DNA from: JAVDCA01 sp963819385
GTDB taxonomy: Bacteria > Pseudomonadota > Alphaproteobacteria > Rhizobiales > Xanthobacteraceae
Direction of reading: 5' to 3'
Assembly (NCBI GenBank): GCA_963819385.1
Contig: CAWFVV010000006.1
Span: forward strand, 1,674,001 to 1,738,000
Length of the DNA: 64,000 nt
Shown one piece after another: positions 51,715 through 59,470 of this stretch. The position numbers and the translations under genes were made by a program. The notes below the pieces were generated by a model. That model ran no database searches. It was not told the origin of the DNA and saw only the letters and a program-made list of their open reading frames with translations. The stretch's first letter is position 1, and the number at the start of each line of letters is the position of its first letter.

Positions 51715-52908
51715 TTATCCTTTGGCAGACGCGACGAGGCCGCGCGCACGCGCGGCCGAGTCGAGGAAGCCGCGCACGATCGCGAGCAGCTCCGGCTCGT
51801 CGAGCAGGAAGGCGTCGTGGCCCTTGTCGGTCTCGATCTCCGCGAACGAAACGCGCGCGCCGCCGGCATTGAGCGCATGCACGATGGCGCGCGATTCCGG
51901 GGTCGGAAACAGCCAGTCCGACGTGAACGAGGCCACGCAGAAACGCGTCGGCGTGCCGCGGAACGCCTTGGCGAGCACGCCGTCGTAGTCGGCGGCGAGA
52001 TCGAAATAATCCATGGCGCGCGTGAGATAGAGATAGCTGTTGGCGTCGAAGCGCTCGACGAAGGTCGAGCCCTGATGGCGCAGATAGCTCTCGACCTCGA
52101 AGTCCGCGTCGAACGAGAACGTCGGGTTCTCGCGATCCTGGAACTTGCGGCCGAACTTGCGGTGCAACGCGGCGTCCGACAAATACGTGATGTGCGCGCC
52201 CATGCGCGCCACCGCGAGCCCGCGCCGCGGGTTGGTGCCTTCGGCAAAATAGCGCCCGCCGCGCCACTCCGGATCGGCCATCACGGCCTGGCGGCCGACC
52301 TCGTGGAACGCGATGTTCTGCGCCGAGTGGCGCGTCCCGGTCGCGAGCGGCAATGCCGAGAACACGCGCTTGGGATAGCTCGCGGCCCATTGCAGCACCT
52401 GCATGCCGCCCATTGAGCCGCCGGCGACCGAGAACAGCGTCTCGATGCCGAGCCGGTCGAGCAGCATCGCCTGCGCCCGCACCATGTCGCGGATGGTGAT
52501 GACCGGAAAATCGAGCCCGTACACCTCGCCGGTCTTGGGGTCGAGCGAGGCGGGGCCGGTGGTGCCCATGCAGGCGCCGACCACGTTCGGGCAGATGACG
52601 AAATAGCGCTCGGTGTCGATCGGCTTGCCGGGGCCGACCATGGTCTCCCACCAGCCGGGCTTGCGGGTCACCGGGTGGACGTTGGCGACATGCTGGTCGC
52701 CGGTGAGCGCGTGACAGATCAGCACCGCGTTCGAGCGGTCGGCGTTGAGCGTGCCGTAGGTCTGGTAGGCGATCTGGAACGGCGCGAGTTCGACGCCGGC
52801 GTCGAGCTTGAGCGGCGCGTCGGCGCCGAAGCGCGCAACCGGCGAATGCGGCTGCTCGGCTTCGCGCAGGCGAAGGTCGCGATCCTCCTTGAGCTCAATC
52901 TCGGCCAT
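51715..52908 (-). CDS. metX: homoserine O-acetyltransferase
   Basis: A 397-residue alpha/beta hydrolase that acylates homoserine for methionine synthesis. The nucleophile is Ser165 in SVAGGSMGGMQVLQWAASYP; other marks are HALTGDQHVANVH, FVICPNVVGACMGTTGPASL and the Asp/His pair near the end (ETDKGHDAFLLD). MetX may use acetyl- or succinyl-CoA depending on residues I cannot score here. A promoter (53007-53034) lies about 92 bases before the start. No SAM-II riboswitch is evident in that leader. Confidence 0.95.
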   Translation of the reverse strand: MAEIELKEDRDLRLREAEQPHSPVARFGADAPLKLDAGVELAPFQIAYQTYGTLNADRSNAVLICHALTGDQHVANVHPVTRKPGWWETMVGPGKPIDTERYFVICPNVVGACMGTTGPASLDPKTGEVYGLDFPVITIRDMVRAQAMLLDRLGIETLFSVAGGSMGGMQVLQWAASYPKRVFSALPLATGTRHSAQNIAFHEVGRQAVMADPEWRGGRYFAEGTNPRRGLAVARMGAHITYLSDAALHRKFGRKFQDRENPTFSFDADFEVESYLRHQGSTFVERFDANSYLYLTRAMDYFDLAADYDGVLAKAFRGTPTRFCVASFTSDWLFPTPESRAIVHALNAGGARVSFAEIETDKGHDAFLLDEPELLAIVRGFLDSAARARGLVASAKG

Positions 52909-53006
52909 GCGTTCGGCTATGTGTTCCGCTATTCATTTCCTGGGGCTCACGGCCCACGCGGACCGCCGTCATCAATATCACGGGCGCGGCGCGGTAGAGC
53001 GCGGTT

Positions 53007-53034
53007 TAGATAGGCCCGGGCTCGCAAGTGTCAA
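53007..53034 (-). promoter_or_regulatory. putative metX promoter
   Basis: On the minus strand a perfect TTGACA (-35) is followed after 16 bases by TATCTA (-10). Transcription would start near 53000, leaving a leader of about 90 bases before metX. Confidence 0.6.
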
Positions 53035-53042
53035 TGTTTTCT

Positions 53043-53071
53043 TTGCTTTCGGCCCGACCGCCACCTATCTA
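53043..53071 (+). promoter_or_regulatory. putative promoter of the chorismate mutase-hisC-tyrC operon
   Basis: TTGCTT (-35) and TATCTA (-10) are separated by 17 bases, ending 32 bases before the chorismate mutase ATG. It lies back to back with the metX promoter, so both units could share a control region. Confidence 0.5.
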
Positions 53072-53102
53072 ATGGCCCACCCAAGCCGGCCCATTCAGAC
53101 CC

Positions 53103-53963
53103 ATGTCCGATACCTCCCAACCGCCGCCGCTCGCCGAGTTGCGCGCCGAGATCGACCGGATCGACGCCGAGGTGCACCGCCTCCTGATGGAGCGCGGCGA
53201 CATCATCGATCGCCTGATCAAGGTCAAGCGCACCTCGGAATCGGGCTCCGCGTTTCGCCCGGCGCGCGAGGCCGACATGATGCGGCGCCTGGTGGAACGC
53301 CACCGCGGCATCCTTCCGCTCGACACCGTGGAAAGCATCTGGCGTGTCATCATCGCGAGCTTCACGTACGTGCAGGCGCCGTTCCGCGTGCATGTCGACC
53401 TTTCCGCCGGCGAGCCCGCGATGCGCGACTCGGAGCGCTTCCATTTCGGCTTCACGGTGCCGCTGGTCGGCCACATGGGCGCAAGCGGCGTCGTCGCGAA
53501 CGTCGCCGCCTCGAAGGGCGATCTCGGCCTCGTCTCGGCCACCGCCGGCGGCAGCGCGTGGTGGAGCGCGCTCGAAGGCGACGACGCGCCGAAGATCATC
53601 GCGCGCCTGCCCTTCGTCGAGCGGCCCGACCATCCGGCCGGGCTCCCGGTCTTCGCGATCGCGCGCCCGCATCCCGACGCGATCGTCGCCGACGTCACGA
53701 TCTGGAGCCTGAAAGTGTCGGGCTGGGGCGGCAAGGCGGCGCGCGCCGCCTCCGCGCTCGCCGACCTGATCGCGATCCCGGAAGGCGCCTTCGACGGCGC
53801 GGCGCTGCTCGTCTCGGTGCCGCAGGGCAAGACGATCGAGGACACCGCCGCGGCGCTGCGCGGCGCCGGCGTCTCGGTGCGCAGCCAAGCCCTCGTCGGC
53901 AGCCACGCGACCCGGTATATGGTCGACGCCGACGGCGCCCGGCCGGTCCCGACCGGGCGCTGA
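53103..53963 (+). CDS. chorismate mutase (AroQ) with a C-terminal extension
   Basis: A 286-residue protein. The first 90 residues are an AroQ-type chorismate mutase: LAELRAEIDRIDAEVHRLLM, then ERGDIIDRLIKVKRTS and FRPAREADMMRRLVERH, with the conserved Arg, Lys and Glu. The remaining 190 residues resemble a PBP-like or prephenate dehydratase-like domain (VPLVGHMGASGVVANVAASK), common in the rhizobial homologues, but without the full dehydratase signature. It precedes hisC and tyrC on the same strand, and so feeds tyrosine and phenylalanine synthesis. The gap to hisC holds a REP element. Confidence 0.88.
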   Translation: MSDTSQPPPLAELRAEIDRIDAEVHRLLMERGDIIDRLIKVKRTSESGSAFRPAREADMMRRLVERHRGILPLDTVESIWRVIIASFTYVQAPFRVHVDLSAGEPAMRDSERFHFGFTVPLVGHMGASGVVANVAASKGDLGLVSATAGGSAWWSALEGDDAPKIIARLPFVERPDHPAGLPVFAIARPHPDAIVADVTIWSLKVSGWGGKAARAASALADLIAIPEGAFDGAALLVSVPQGKTIEDTAAALRGAGVSVRSQALVGSHATRYMVDADGARPVPTGR

Positions 53964-53968
53964 ACGGC

Positions 53969-54041
53969 GTAGCCCGGATGAGGCGCGAAGCGCCGATATC
54001 CGGGAGCAGCCCCCGGATGTCGTTTCGCTCATCTGGGCTAC
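53969..54041. repeat. REP-like inverted repeat (gtagcccggatg family)
   Basis: The arms gtagcccggatgaggcgcga and the complement at gtcgtttcgc-tcatctgggctac form an imperfect hairpin. It is a diverged copy of the repeat at 16742-16810. It lies between the chorismate mutase and hisC genes and may reduce transcription past it. Confidence 0.75.
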
Positions 54042-54060
54042 ATTGTCGGAGCCTCGATCA

Positions 54061-55176
54061 ATGTCCGTCTCGCGCTCAAATCCGCGCCCCAATCCGCGTC
54101 CCGGCGTGCTCGACATCCAGGCCTATGTGCCGGGCAAGAGCAAAGCGCCGGGCGTCGCCAAGGTCTTCAAGCTGTCGTCGAACGAGACGCCGCTCGGCCC
54201 GAGCCCGCGCGCGATGGAGGCCTATCGGCACGTCGGCGAGCATCTCGAGGACTATCCGGACGGCGCCGCGAGCGACCTGCGCGAGGCGATCGGACGCGCC
54301 TTCGGGCTCGATCCGACGCGCATCGTGTGCGGCGCCGGCTCGGACGACCTGCTCAACCTGCTGGCGCGCGCCTATCTCAAGGACGGCGACGAGGCGATCC
54401 ACACCACGCACGGCTTCCTGGTCTATCCGATCGCAACGCTCGGCACCGGTGCAACGCCGGTCGTCGCCGCTGAGAAGGATTTCACCGCCGACGTCGACGC
54501 AATCCTGGCGGCGGTGACGGCGAAGACCAAGCTCGTCTTCCTCGCCAACCCGAACAATCCGACCGGGACGTACGTGCCGTTCGACGAGATCAAGCGCCTG
54601 CACGGCGCGTTGCCGCCGCATGTGCTGCTCGTGCTCGACGCGGCTTACGCCGAATATGTCCGGGCGAACGACTACGAGTCCGGCATCGAGCTCGTCGCGA
54701 CCTCCGACAACGTCGTGATGACGCGCACCTTCTCGAAGATCCACGGGCTTGCGGCGCTGCGGCTCGGCTGGATGTACGGGCCCGCGCACGTGGTCGATGC
54801 GGTCAACCGCATCCGCGGGCCGTTCAACGTCAACGCGCCGGCGATCGCGGCCGGCATCGCGGCGATCGAGGACACGGCGCATCAGGAGCGCTCGCGCGAG
54901 CACAACAGCAAATGGCTGGCTTGGCTCACCGCGGAGATCGGCAACCTCGGCCTGAAGGTGACGCCAAGCGTCGCCAACTTCGTGCTCATCCACTTCCCGA
55001 CCGACAAGGGCAGGACCGCGCACGATGCGGACAAGTTCCTGACGGCGCGCGGGCTCATCCTGCGTCAGGTCGGCGGCTACAAGCTGCCGCATGCGCTGCG
55101 CATGAGCGTCGGCAGCGAGGAGGCGAACCGGCTGGTCGTCAAAGCGCTCGCCGAGTTCCTCGGGAGCGCACGGTGA
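54061..55176 (+). CDS. hisC: histidinol-phosphate aminotransferase
   Basis: A 371-residue pyridoxal phosphate aminotransferase. It makes histidinol phosphate in histidine synthesis and may also transaminate aromatic substrates. Marks are KLSSNETPLGPSPRAMEAYR, VCGAGSDDLLNLLARAYL, FLANPNNPTGTYVPFDEIKR and the cofactor lysine in TFSKIHGLAALRLGWMYG. The start at 54061 begins MSVSRSNPRP. Its stop overlaps the tyrC GTG start by four bases (GTGA). The aromatic context suggests it could act on prephenate or phenylpyruvate as well; that is inference. Confidence 0.93.
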   Translation: MSVSRSNPRPNPRPGVLDIQAYVPGKSKAPGVAKVFKLSSNETPLGPSPRAMEAYRHVGEHLEDYPDGAASDLREAIGRAFGLDPTRIVCGAGSDDLLNLLARAYLKDGDEAIHTTHGFLVYPIATLGTGATPVVAAEKDFTADVDAILAAVTAKTKLVFLANPNNPTGTYVPFDEIKRLHGALPPHVLLVLDAAYAEYVRANDYESGIELVATSDNVVMTRTFSKIHGLAALRLGWMYGPAHVVDAVNRIRGPFNVNAPAIAAGIAAIEDTAHQERSREHNSKWLAWLTAEIGNLGLKVTPSVANFVLIHFPTDKGRTAHDADKFLTARGLILRQVGGYKLPHALRMSVGSEEANRLVVKALAEFLGSAR

Positions 55177-56105
55177 CCGCAGCGCCGCTCTTCGACCGGC
55201 TGGCGTTGATCGGCGTCGGCCTGATCGGCTCGTCGATCGCGCATGCGGCGCGCCAGCACGGCCTCGTCCGCGAGATCGTCGCGACCGCGCGCACGGCGGC
55301 GACCCGCAAGCGCGTGGTCGAGCTCGGCTTCGCCGACCGGGTGGTCGAGACCAACGCTGAAGCCGCGCGTGACGCCGATCTCGTCATCGTCTGCATTCCG
55401 GTCGGCGCCTGCGGCCCGGTCGCGCAGGAGATCGGCCCGCACCTCAAGCCGGGCGCGATCGTCTCCGACGTCGGCTCGGTCAAGGGCGCGGTGGTGCGCG
55501 ACATGGCCCCGTATCTGCCCGCCAGCGTGCACTTCGTGCCGGCGCATCCGGTCGCCGGCACCGAGCATTCGGGCCCGAACTCGGGCTTCGCCGAGCTGTT
55601 CATCAACCGCTGGTGCATCCTGACGCCGCCGCCCGGCACCGCCCCGAAGGCGGTCGAGCGGCTCGCCGCGTTCTGGCGCGCGCTCGGCGCCAAGGTCGCG
55701 ACCATGACGCCCGAGCACCACGATCTCGTGCTTGCGGTGACGAGCCACCTGCCGCATCTCATCGCCTACACGATCGTCGGCACCGCCGACGAGCTTGGCG
55801 ATGTGACCGAATCCGAGGTGCTGCAGTTCTCGGCCGGCGGCTTTCGCGATTTCACCCGCATCGCGGCTTCCGATCCGACCATGTGGCGCGACGTCTTCCT
55901 CGCCAACAAGGACGCCGTGCTGGAAATGCTCGGCACCTTCCAGGAGGATCTCGCCAAGCTCACCCGTGCGATGCGCCGCGGCGACGGCGAGGCACTGTTC
56001 GAGCATTTCTCCCGCACGCGCGCGATCCGCCGCGGCATCGTCAGCATCGGCCAGGATTCCGCCGCACCCGATTTCGGCCGGCCGATCGCGAAGACGGACG
56101 GCTGA
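55173..56105 (+). CDS. tyrC: prephenate/arogenate dehydrogenase
   Basis: A 310-residue enzyme that oxidises prephenate or arogenate in tyrosine synthesis with NAD(P). The Rossmann motif is LALIGVGLIGSSIAHAAR; other family marks are VSDVGSVKGAVVRDMAPYLP, FVPAHPVAGTEHSGPNSGFA and LVLAVTSHLPHLIAYTIVGT. It begins with GTG in an overlap with the hisC stop. The last codons (IAKTDG and TGA) are duplicated in the DNA as a direct 20-bp repeat, so the second copy lies after the stop. The name TyrC rather than TyrA follows the domain layout without a chorismate mutase part. Confidence 0.93.
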   Translation: MTAAPLFDRLALIGVGLIGSSIAHAARQHGLVREIVATARTAATRKRVVELGFADRVVETNAEAARDADLVIVCIPVGACGPVAQEIGPHLKPGAIVSDVGSVKGAVVRDMAPYLPASVHFVPAHPVAGTEHSGPNSGFAELFINRWCILTPPPGTAPKAVERLAAFWRALGAKVATMTPEHHDLVLAVTSHLPHLIAYTIVGTADELGDVTESEVLQFSAGGFRDFTRIAASDPTMWRDVFLANKDAVLEMLGTFQEDLAKLTRAMRRGDGEALFEHFSRTRAIRRGIVSIGQDSAAPDFGRPIAKTDG

Positions 56106-56124
56106 TCGCGAAGACGGACGGCTG
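56085..56124. repeat. 20-bp direct duplication at the tyrC stop
   Basis: The unit gatcgcgaagacggacggct occurs twice in tandem across the stop codon (56085-56104 and 56105-56124). The first copy encodes the last residues of tyrC and the second is after the stop. It looks like a recent tandem duplication. Confidence 0.8.
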
Positions 56125-56318
56125 ATACTGCCGGTGGTCTGTGGATACTTCGCGCCCGAGGCTACGCGCACAACCTTGGATTCATGGCTGTTATGGCAGC
56201 TCGGCTCAATCTGCCATTTCTTTGCTGAAAATCGTTCAGGCCCAATGAGGAAAAAGGAAACGGCCCGCATGGCATAGGGAAGTCTGCCGCTCGCAGGCTC
56301 CGCACAAGGACATGCATC

Positions 56319-56624
56319 ATGAGCGTATCTTCCATTTCACCACTGCCGGTATTCCAGCCGCTGAACCCGACGCAGAACCCAAATAACAATAACGGCCCGA
56401 GCGGCAGCAACGGACCGAACAGCACCAGTGGATCGAGCGGCACCAACGGTGCCAACACGAGCCATACGACTGGGCAGGTCCAAGGTCCCGCCTCCGACAA
56501 TGGCGGCAACAACGTCACCCAGACGACCGGCACTGCCACACCGCAAACCAACCCGCCGAACCAACAGCCGCCGCTGGCGCAGAACGCCCAGGGCACCGGC
56601 CTGACGATCAATATTTTGGTGTGA
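56319..56624 (+). CDS. low-complexity Asn/Gly/Ser/Thr-rich protein, 101 aa
   Basis: I do not recognise this protein. It has 101 residues and is dominated by Asn, Gly, Ser, Thr and Gln (PTQNPNNNNGPSGSNGPNST). It has hardly any charged residues, no cysteine and no signal peptide. The N-terminus SVSSISPLPVFQPLNPT and the C-terminus TGLTINILV are more hydrophobic and could be exported by a non-classical route or be part of a matrix. AAGGACATGC precedes the start. An intrinsic terminator at 56673-56707 follows, which supports transcription as a gene. Base use is less GC-rich than its neighbours. Confidence 0.55.
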   Translation: MSVSSISPLPVFQPLNPTQNPNNNNGPSGSNGPNSTSGSSGTNGANTSHTTGQVQGPASDNGGNNVTQTTGTATPQTNPPNQQPPLAQNAQGTGLTINILV

Positions 56625-56672
56625 CGGTCTCGGCTCGCCGGAGAATCAATCAATCCGCAATGAGCCACAAGG

Positions 56673-56707
56673 AAAAGTCCCGCGGGTTGCCCACGCGGGA
56701 CTATTTT
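56673..56707. terminator. bidirectional intrinsic terminator between the Asn-rich and pilin genes
   Basis: A perfect 9-bp stem (agtcccgcg and its complement, 56676-56684 and 56694-56702) is flanked by aaaa on the left and attttg on the right, so it has a T-tract on both strands. It separates two convergent genes. Confidence 0.75.
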
Positions 56708-56725
56708 GTCGTCGATGGCGAGAAA

Positions 56726-56902
56726 CTACTGACCGGCGTTCGCGAGCTGGTTGTCAACCGACGTGAACGTGTTGACGAGCTGACCGCCCAACGTGTTCAC
56801 GACCGTGATGATGGCGACCGAAATGCCGGCGGCGATGAGACCGTACTCAATGGCGGTCGCACCCGACGTGTCGCGCAGAAAACGAAGCAGCTGGGACTTC
56901 AT
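56726..56902 (-). CDS. Flp/Fap-type pilin
   Basis: A 58-residue pilin of the type IVb Flp family that forms tight-adherence (Tad) pili. The hallmark is a short leader followed by GATAIEYGLIAAGISVAIIT, where the conserved Glu-Tyr pair follows the cleavage site. GGAGGTGGGC precedes the ATG at 56902; an upstream start at 56935 is less likely. The genes for the Tad secretion apparatus (cpa/tad) are not in this window. It is a single pilin gene with its own terminator. Confidence 0.92.
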   Translation of the reverse strand: MKSQLLRFLRDTSGATAIEYGLIAAGISVAIITVVNTLGGQLVNTFTSVDNQLANAGQ

Positions 56903-57008
56903 GCCCACCTCCAGAGAAAATACCAAGTTGGCCACGGCGCCACCTTAGCGAGCGTCCCCTGCATCCGGTTTAATACGTAGCGTAAAATTTAAGGGAATTT
57001 CCCTCGCC

Positions 57009-57383
57009 TCACCGCCCCTTCGCGAGGAGCGCCTCGGCCACCGCTTTGCGGATATCGCTAAGCGAGAACGGCTTGGCGATCACGTCGTGGATCAGGGCGT
57101 CGAGCCCATGCGCACGCTCGCGCTGGTCGGCATAGCCGGTCATCAGCAGGATGACGAGATCGGGAAAATCGCGCGCTGCGGCGAGCGCGAGCGCGATGCC
57201 GTCCATCACGGGCATGCGGATATCGGTGAGGAGAAGCTCGAACCTGCCCTGCTCGCGCGTGAGCACGTCGAGCGCCTCGCCGCCGTCGGCGGCCGCGATC
57301 ACCTCGTGGCCGTCCTGCGCGAGCGCGCGCACGACGAAGGCGCGCAGCGCCTCCTCGTCCTCGGCGACCAGGATGCGCGCCAT
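57009..57383 (-). CDS. cpdR: CpdR-type single-domain response regulator
   Basis: A 124-residue receiver-only protein. The acceptor Asp lies in LLLTDIRMPVMDGIALAL, with the acidic pair in LVAEDEEALRAFVVRAL and the switch MTGYADQRERA. It matches CpdR of the alphaproteobacterial cell-cycle phosphorelay, which brings ClpXP to the pole to degrade regulators. Lys in VIAKPFSLSDIRKAVAEALL is the conserved last residue. The gene precedes the zinc-ribbon protein gene by eight bases, possibly as one unit. Confidence 0.93.
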   Translation of the reverse strand: MARILVAEDEEALRAFVVRALAQDGHEVIAAADGGEALDVLTREQGRFELLLTDIRMPVMDGIALALAAARDFPDLVILLMTGYADQRERAHGLDALIHDVIAKPFSLSDIRKAVAEALLAKGR

Positions 57384-57391
57384 CGCGGGCC

Positions 57392-58342
57392 TCAGTGCGC
57401 GCCGCCGACGATGTCGCGGCGGGTGAAGAAGCGCACCACCACGGCCTGCCCGTCGGCGGGCGGCGAGGCGAGCCGCGTCTCGAACGGCTCGGCTTCGCCG
57501 GGGGCGAGCATCGTCTTGGCCGGGAGCGACGTCCAGGCATAGACCTCGTTGCCGGCGGCGTTGCGCATGGCGAAGCGCAGGCGCGGCACCTCGCGCGGCT
57601 GGCGGGTGATGTTGGTGATGCGTCCCTTGACCAGCAGGACCGGCACGCCCTCGCTCGCCTCCGTCGCGGTGGTCACGTCCGAGAAGGCGACGCCGCGCAG
57701 GTTCACCGGCAGCCCGATGGCGGCGAACAGCGAGGCGGTCTGCGGCATCAGCCGCACCACGTCGGTGCGCCAGCCGAGCACGACCGCGTTGGCGGCAAAC
57801 AGTGCCACGATCGCGGTCGCGACACCCGGGCGCAGCCGCCAGCGCCCGCTCTTGCTCTGCGCGCGCCGGGCGCGGCGCGCCGCGATGGTCTCGATGTCCT
57901 CGCCCGGCGTGTGTGCGGCGGGCGCTGCCGTCTCGCCGGCCTCGGGCGCGAGCGGCGGCGCGTCATGGGCGTCGAGCCCGGCAGCGTCGTCGGCCGCGAA
58001 GGCCTGCGCGCCGGCGCCGAGCGGCGGCGGATCGTCGTATTCCACATGCCGGCGGTCGGCGGCCCGCGCCGCCAGGTTGGAATCGATCGCGGACGCATCG
58101 TCGCTCGCCGCGAAGTCGTCGACCGGGGGCTCCGGCTCCGGCCCCGACGCGGCTGGCCCGGCGCGACGATACTGGGCGGAAGCGACGGCGGCGCTCGCCA
58201 CGCCCTCGTCGGCGGCGGACGCGGGCGGGGTCGCAAACCACACCTCCTGGCAGCGCACGCATTTCACCGAGCGCCCTTCGGCACCGAGGGAAGCGGCCGA
58301 AACGTCATAGGAGGTTGCGCAGTTCGGGCAGGAGATCAGCAT
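57392..58342 (-). CDS. MJ0042-type zinc-ribbon membrane protein with DUF3426-like domain
   Basis: A 316-residue protein. It starts with the MJ0042 zinc ribbon ISCPNCATSYDVSAASLG, then VKCVRCQEVWFATP, where the cysteine pairs bind zinc. A long acidic, Ala/Pro-rich disordered part follows, then one membrane helix (PGVATAIVALFAANAVVLGW) and an extracytoplasmic domain (GVAFSDVTTATEASEGVPVL, then VKGRITNITRQPREVPRLRF). This is the usual architecture of the DUF3426-like family, of unknown role. It lies upstream of cpdR on the same strand and may be cotranscribed with it. Confidence 0.87.
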   Translation of the reverse strand: MLISCPNCATSYDVSAASLGAEGRSVKCVRCQEVWFATPPASAADEGVASAAVASAQYRRAGPAASGPEPEPPVDDFAASDDASAIDSNLAARAADRRHVEYDDPPPLGAGAQAFAADDAAGLDAHDAPPLAPEAGETAAPAAHTPGEDIETIAARRARRAQSKSGRWRLRPGVATAIVALFAANAVVLGWRTDVVRLMPQTASLFAAIGLPVNLRGVAFSDVTTATEASEGVPVLLVKGRITNITRQPREVPRLRFAMRNAAGNEVYAWTSLPAKTMLAPGEAEPFETRLASPPADGQAVVVRFFTRRDIVGGAH

Positions 58343-58425
58343 CGGTAAATCGTGAATAATCCTCGCGAGCCCCCCGACGCTAGCAGCGGTCCGTTAACGG
58401 ATCGGAAACCATGCCCTGCCGTTTT

Positions 58426-58629
58426 TCAGCATCGGCCGGTAATCCGGTCGGGACACCGCACCTGCGGCTTGCCGCCCCCGTCCAGCGAGTGGACCACGCG
58501 CGACGCCCCCCGTAGAGCCGCTACGAGCGCCGGATCGTCCGAAGCAGCGCCCGGAGCGTAGAATGAGGGAGCGATCGAACCGGTGGCCGCGTTCCTGTTA
58601 AAAGTGCGAATCACGGCAACATGCTCCAT
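58426..58629 (-). CDS. tentative hypothetical protein, 67 aa
   Basis: A possible small protein in the gap of about 470 bases between the zinc-ribbon and ftsE genes. The composition is more balanced than in artefact frames, with HVAVIRTFNRNAATGSIAPS and LRGASRVVHSLDGGGKPQVR. The TGGAG sequence lies close to the ATG. I do not recognise it and the evidence is weak. Apart from this frame the gap holds no recognised signal, except GAAGGAGGAGAGG near 58733. Confidence 0.25.
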   Translation of the reverse strand: MEHVAVIRTFNRNAATGSIAPSFYAPGAASDDPALVAALRGASRVVHSLDGGGKPQVRCPDRITGRC

Positions 58630-58810
58630 CGTGGGGACTCGAGCGAGGGGGGTGAGGGCGCTGAGACACCGCGAAACATGTCGTTATGGCAGGCCCAGCT
58701 CTGCGGGCTACGGTGGGCACGTCCTCTTCCCCTGAAGGAGGAGAGGGAGACAGCGCCGCGGCCGCTCACACGTGCATCACGGACGATGGATTGCTGACGC
58801 GGAGACAATT

Positions 58811-59470
58811 TTGGTCCGGTTCGAAAACGTCGGATTGCGCTACGGGCTCGGCCCCGAGGTCCTGCGCGACCTCTCGTTTCACGTCGAGCCCCACTCATTC
58901 CAGTTCCTGACCGGCCCGTCGGGCGCCGGCAAGTCCTCGCTGTTGCGGCTGCTCTTCCTCTCGCTCAAGCCGACGCGCGGGCTGATCCACCTGTTCGGCC
59001 ACGACATCGCAACGCTGTCGAAGGACTCGCGCGCGACGCTGCGGCGGCGCATCGGCATCGTGTTCCAGGATTTCCGCCTGCTCGACCACATGAGCACCTA
59101 CGAGAACGTGGCGCTGCCGCTGCGCATCCTCGGACGCACGGAGGCGAGCTACCGCCACGAGGTGAGCGAGCTCTTGAACTGGGTCGGTCTCGGCGAGCGC
59201 ATGTGGGCGCTGCCGCCGGTGCTCTCGGGCGGCGAGAAGCAGCGCGCCGCGATCGCGCGCGCCGTGATCGCGCGGCCGCAGCTCCTGCTCGCCGACGAGC
59301 CGACCGGCAATGTCGATCCCTCGCTCGCCGAGCGGCTGCTGCGGCTGTTCATCGAGCTCAACAAATCGGGCACGTCGGTCGTGATCGCGACGCACGACAT
59401 CGCCCTGATGGACAAGTACGACGCGCGCCGCCTCGTGTTGCACGAGGGCCGGATGCATGTCTACGAATAG
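58811..59470 (+). CDS. ftsE: cell-division ABC transporter ATP-binding protein FtsE
   Basis: A 219-residue ATPase that pairs with FtsX in the membrane to regulate septal peptidoglycan hydrolases. Walker A is GPSGAGKSSLLRLLFLSLKP, the signature LSGGEKQRAAIARAV, and Walker B LLLADEPTGNVDPSLAER. I chose a TTG start at 58811, preceded by GGAG in gcggagacaatt, since homologues begin with the equivalent VRFENVGLRYG; an ATG at 58772 would add 13 residues. The stop overlaps the likely ftsX start. Its partner gene ftsX is frameshifted here. Confidence 0.94.
   Translation: MVRFENVGLRYGLGPEVLRDLSFHVEPHSFQFLTGPSGAGKSSLLRLLFLSLKPTRGLIHLFGHDIATLSKDSRATLRRRIGIVFQDFRLLDHMSTYENVALPLRILGRTEASYRHEVSELLNWVGLGERMWALPPVLSGGEKQRAAIARAVIARPQLLLADEPTGNVDPSLAERLLRLFIELNKSGTSVVIATHDIALMDKYDARRLVLHEGRMHVYE

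Noticed and set aside
52909..53006. SAM-II riboswitch in the metX leader
   Set aside because: Methionine genes in this group often have one, but I could not find the expected conserved loops or pseudoknot in the leader of about 90 bases. A covariance-model search would decide.
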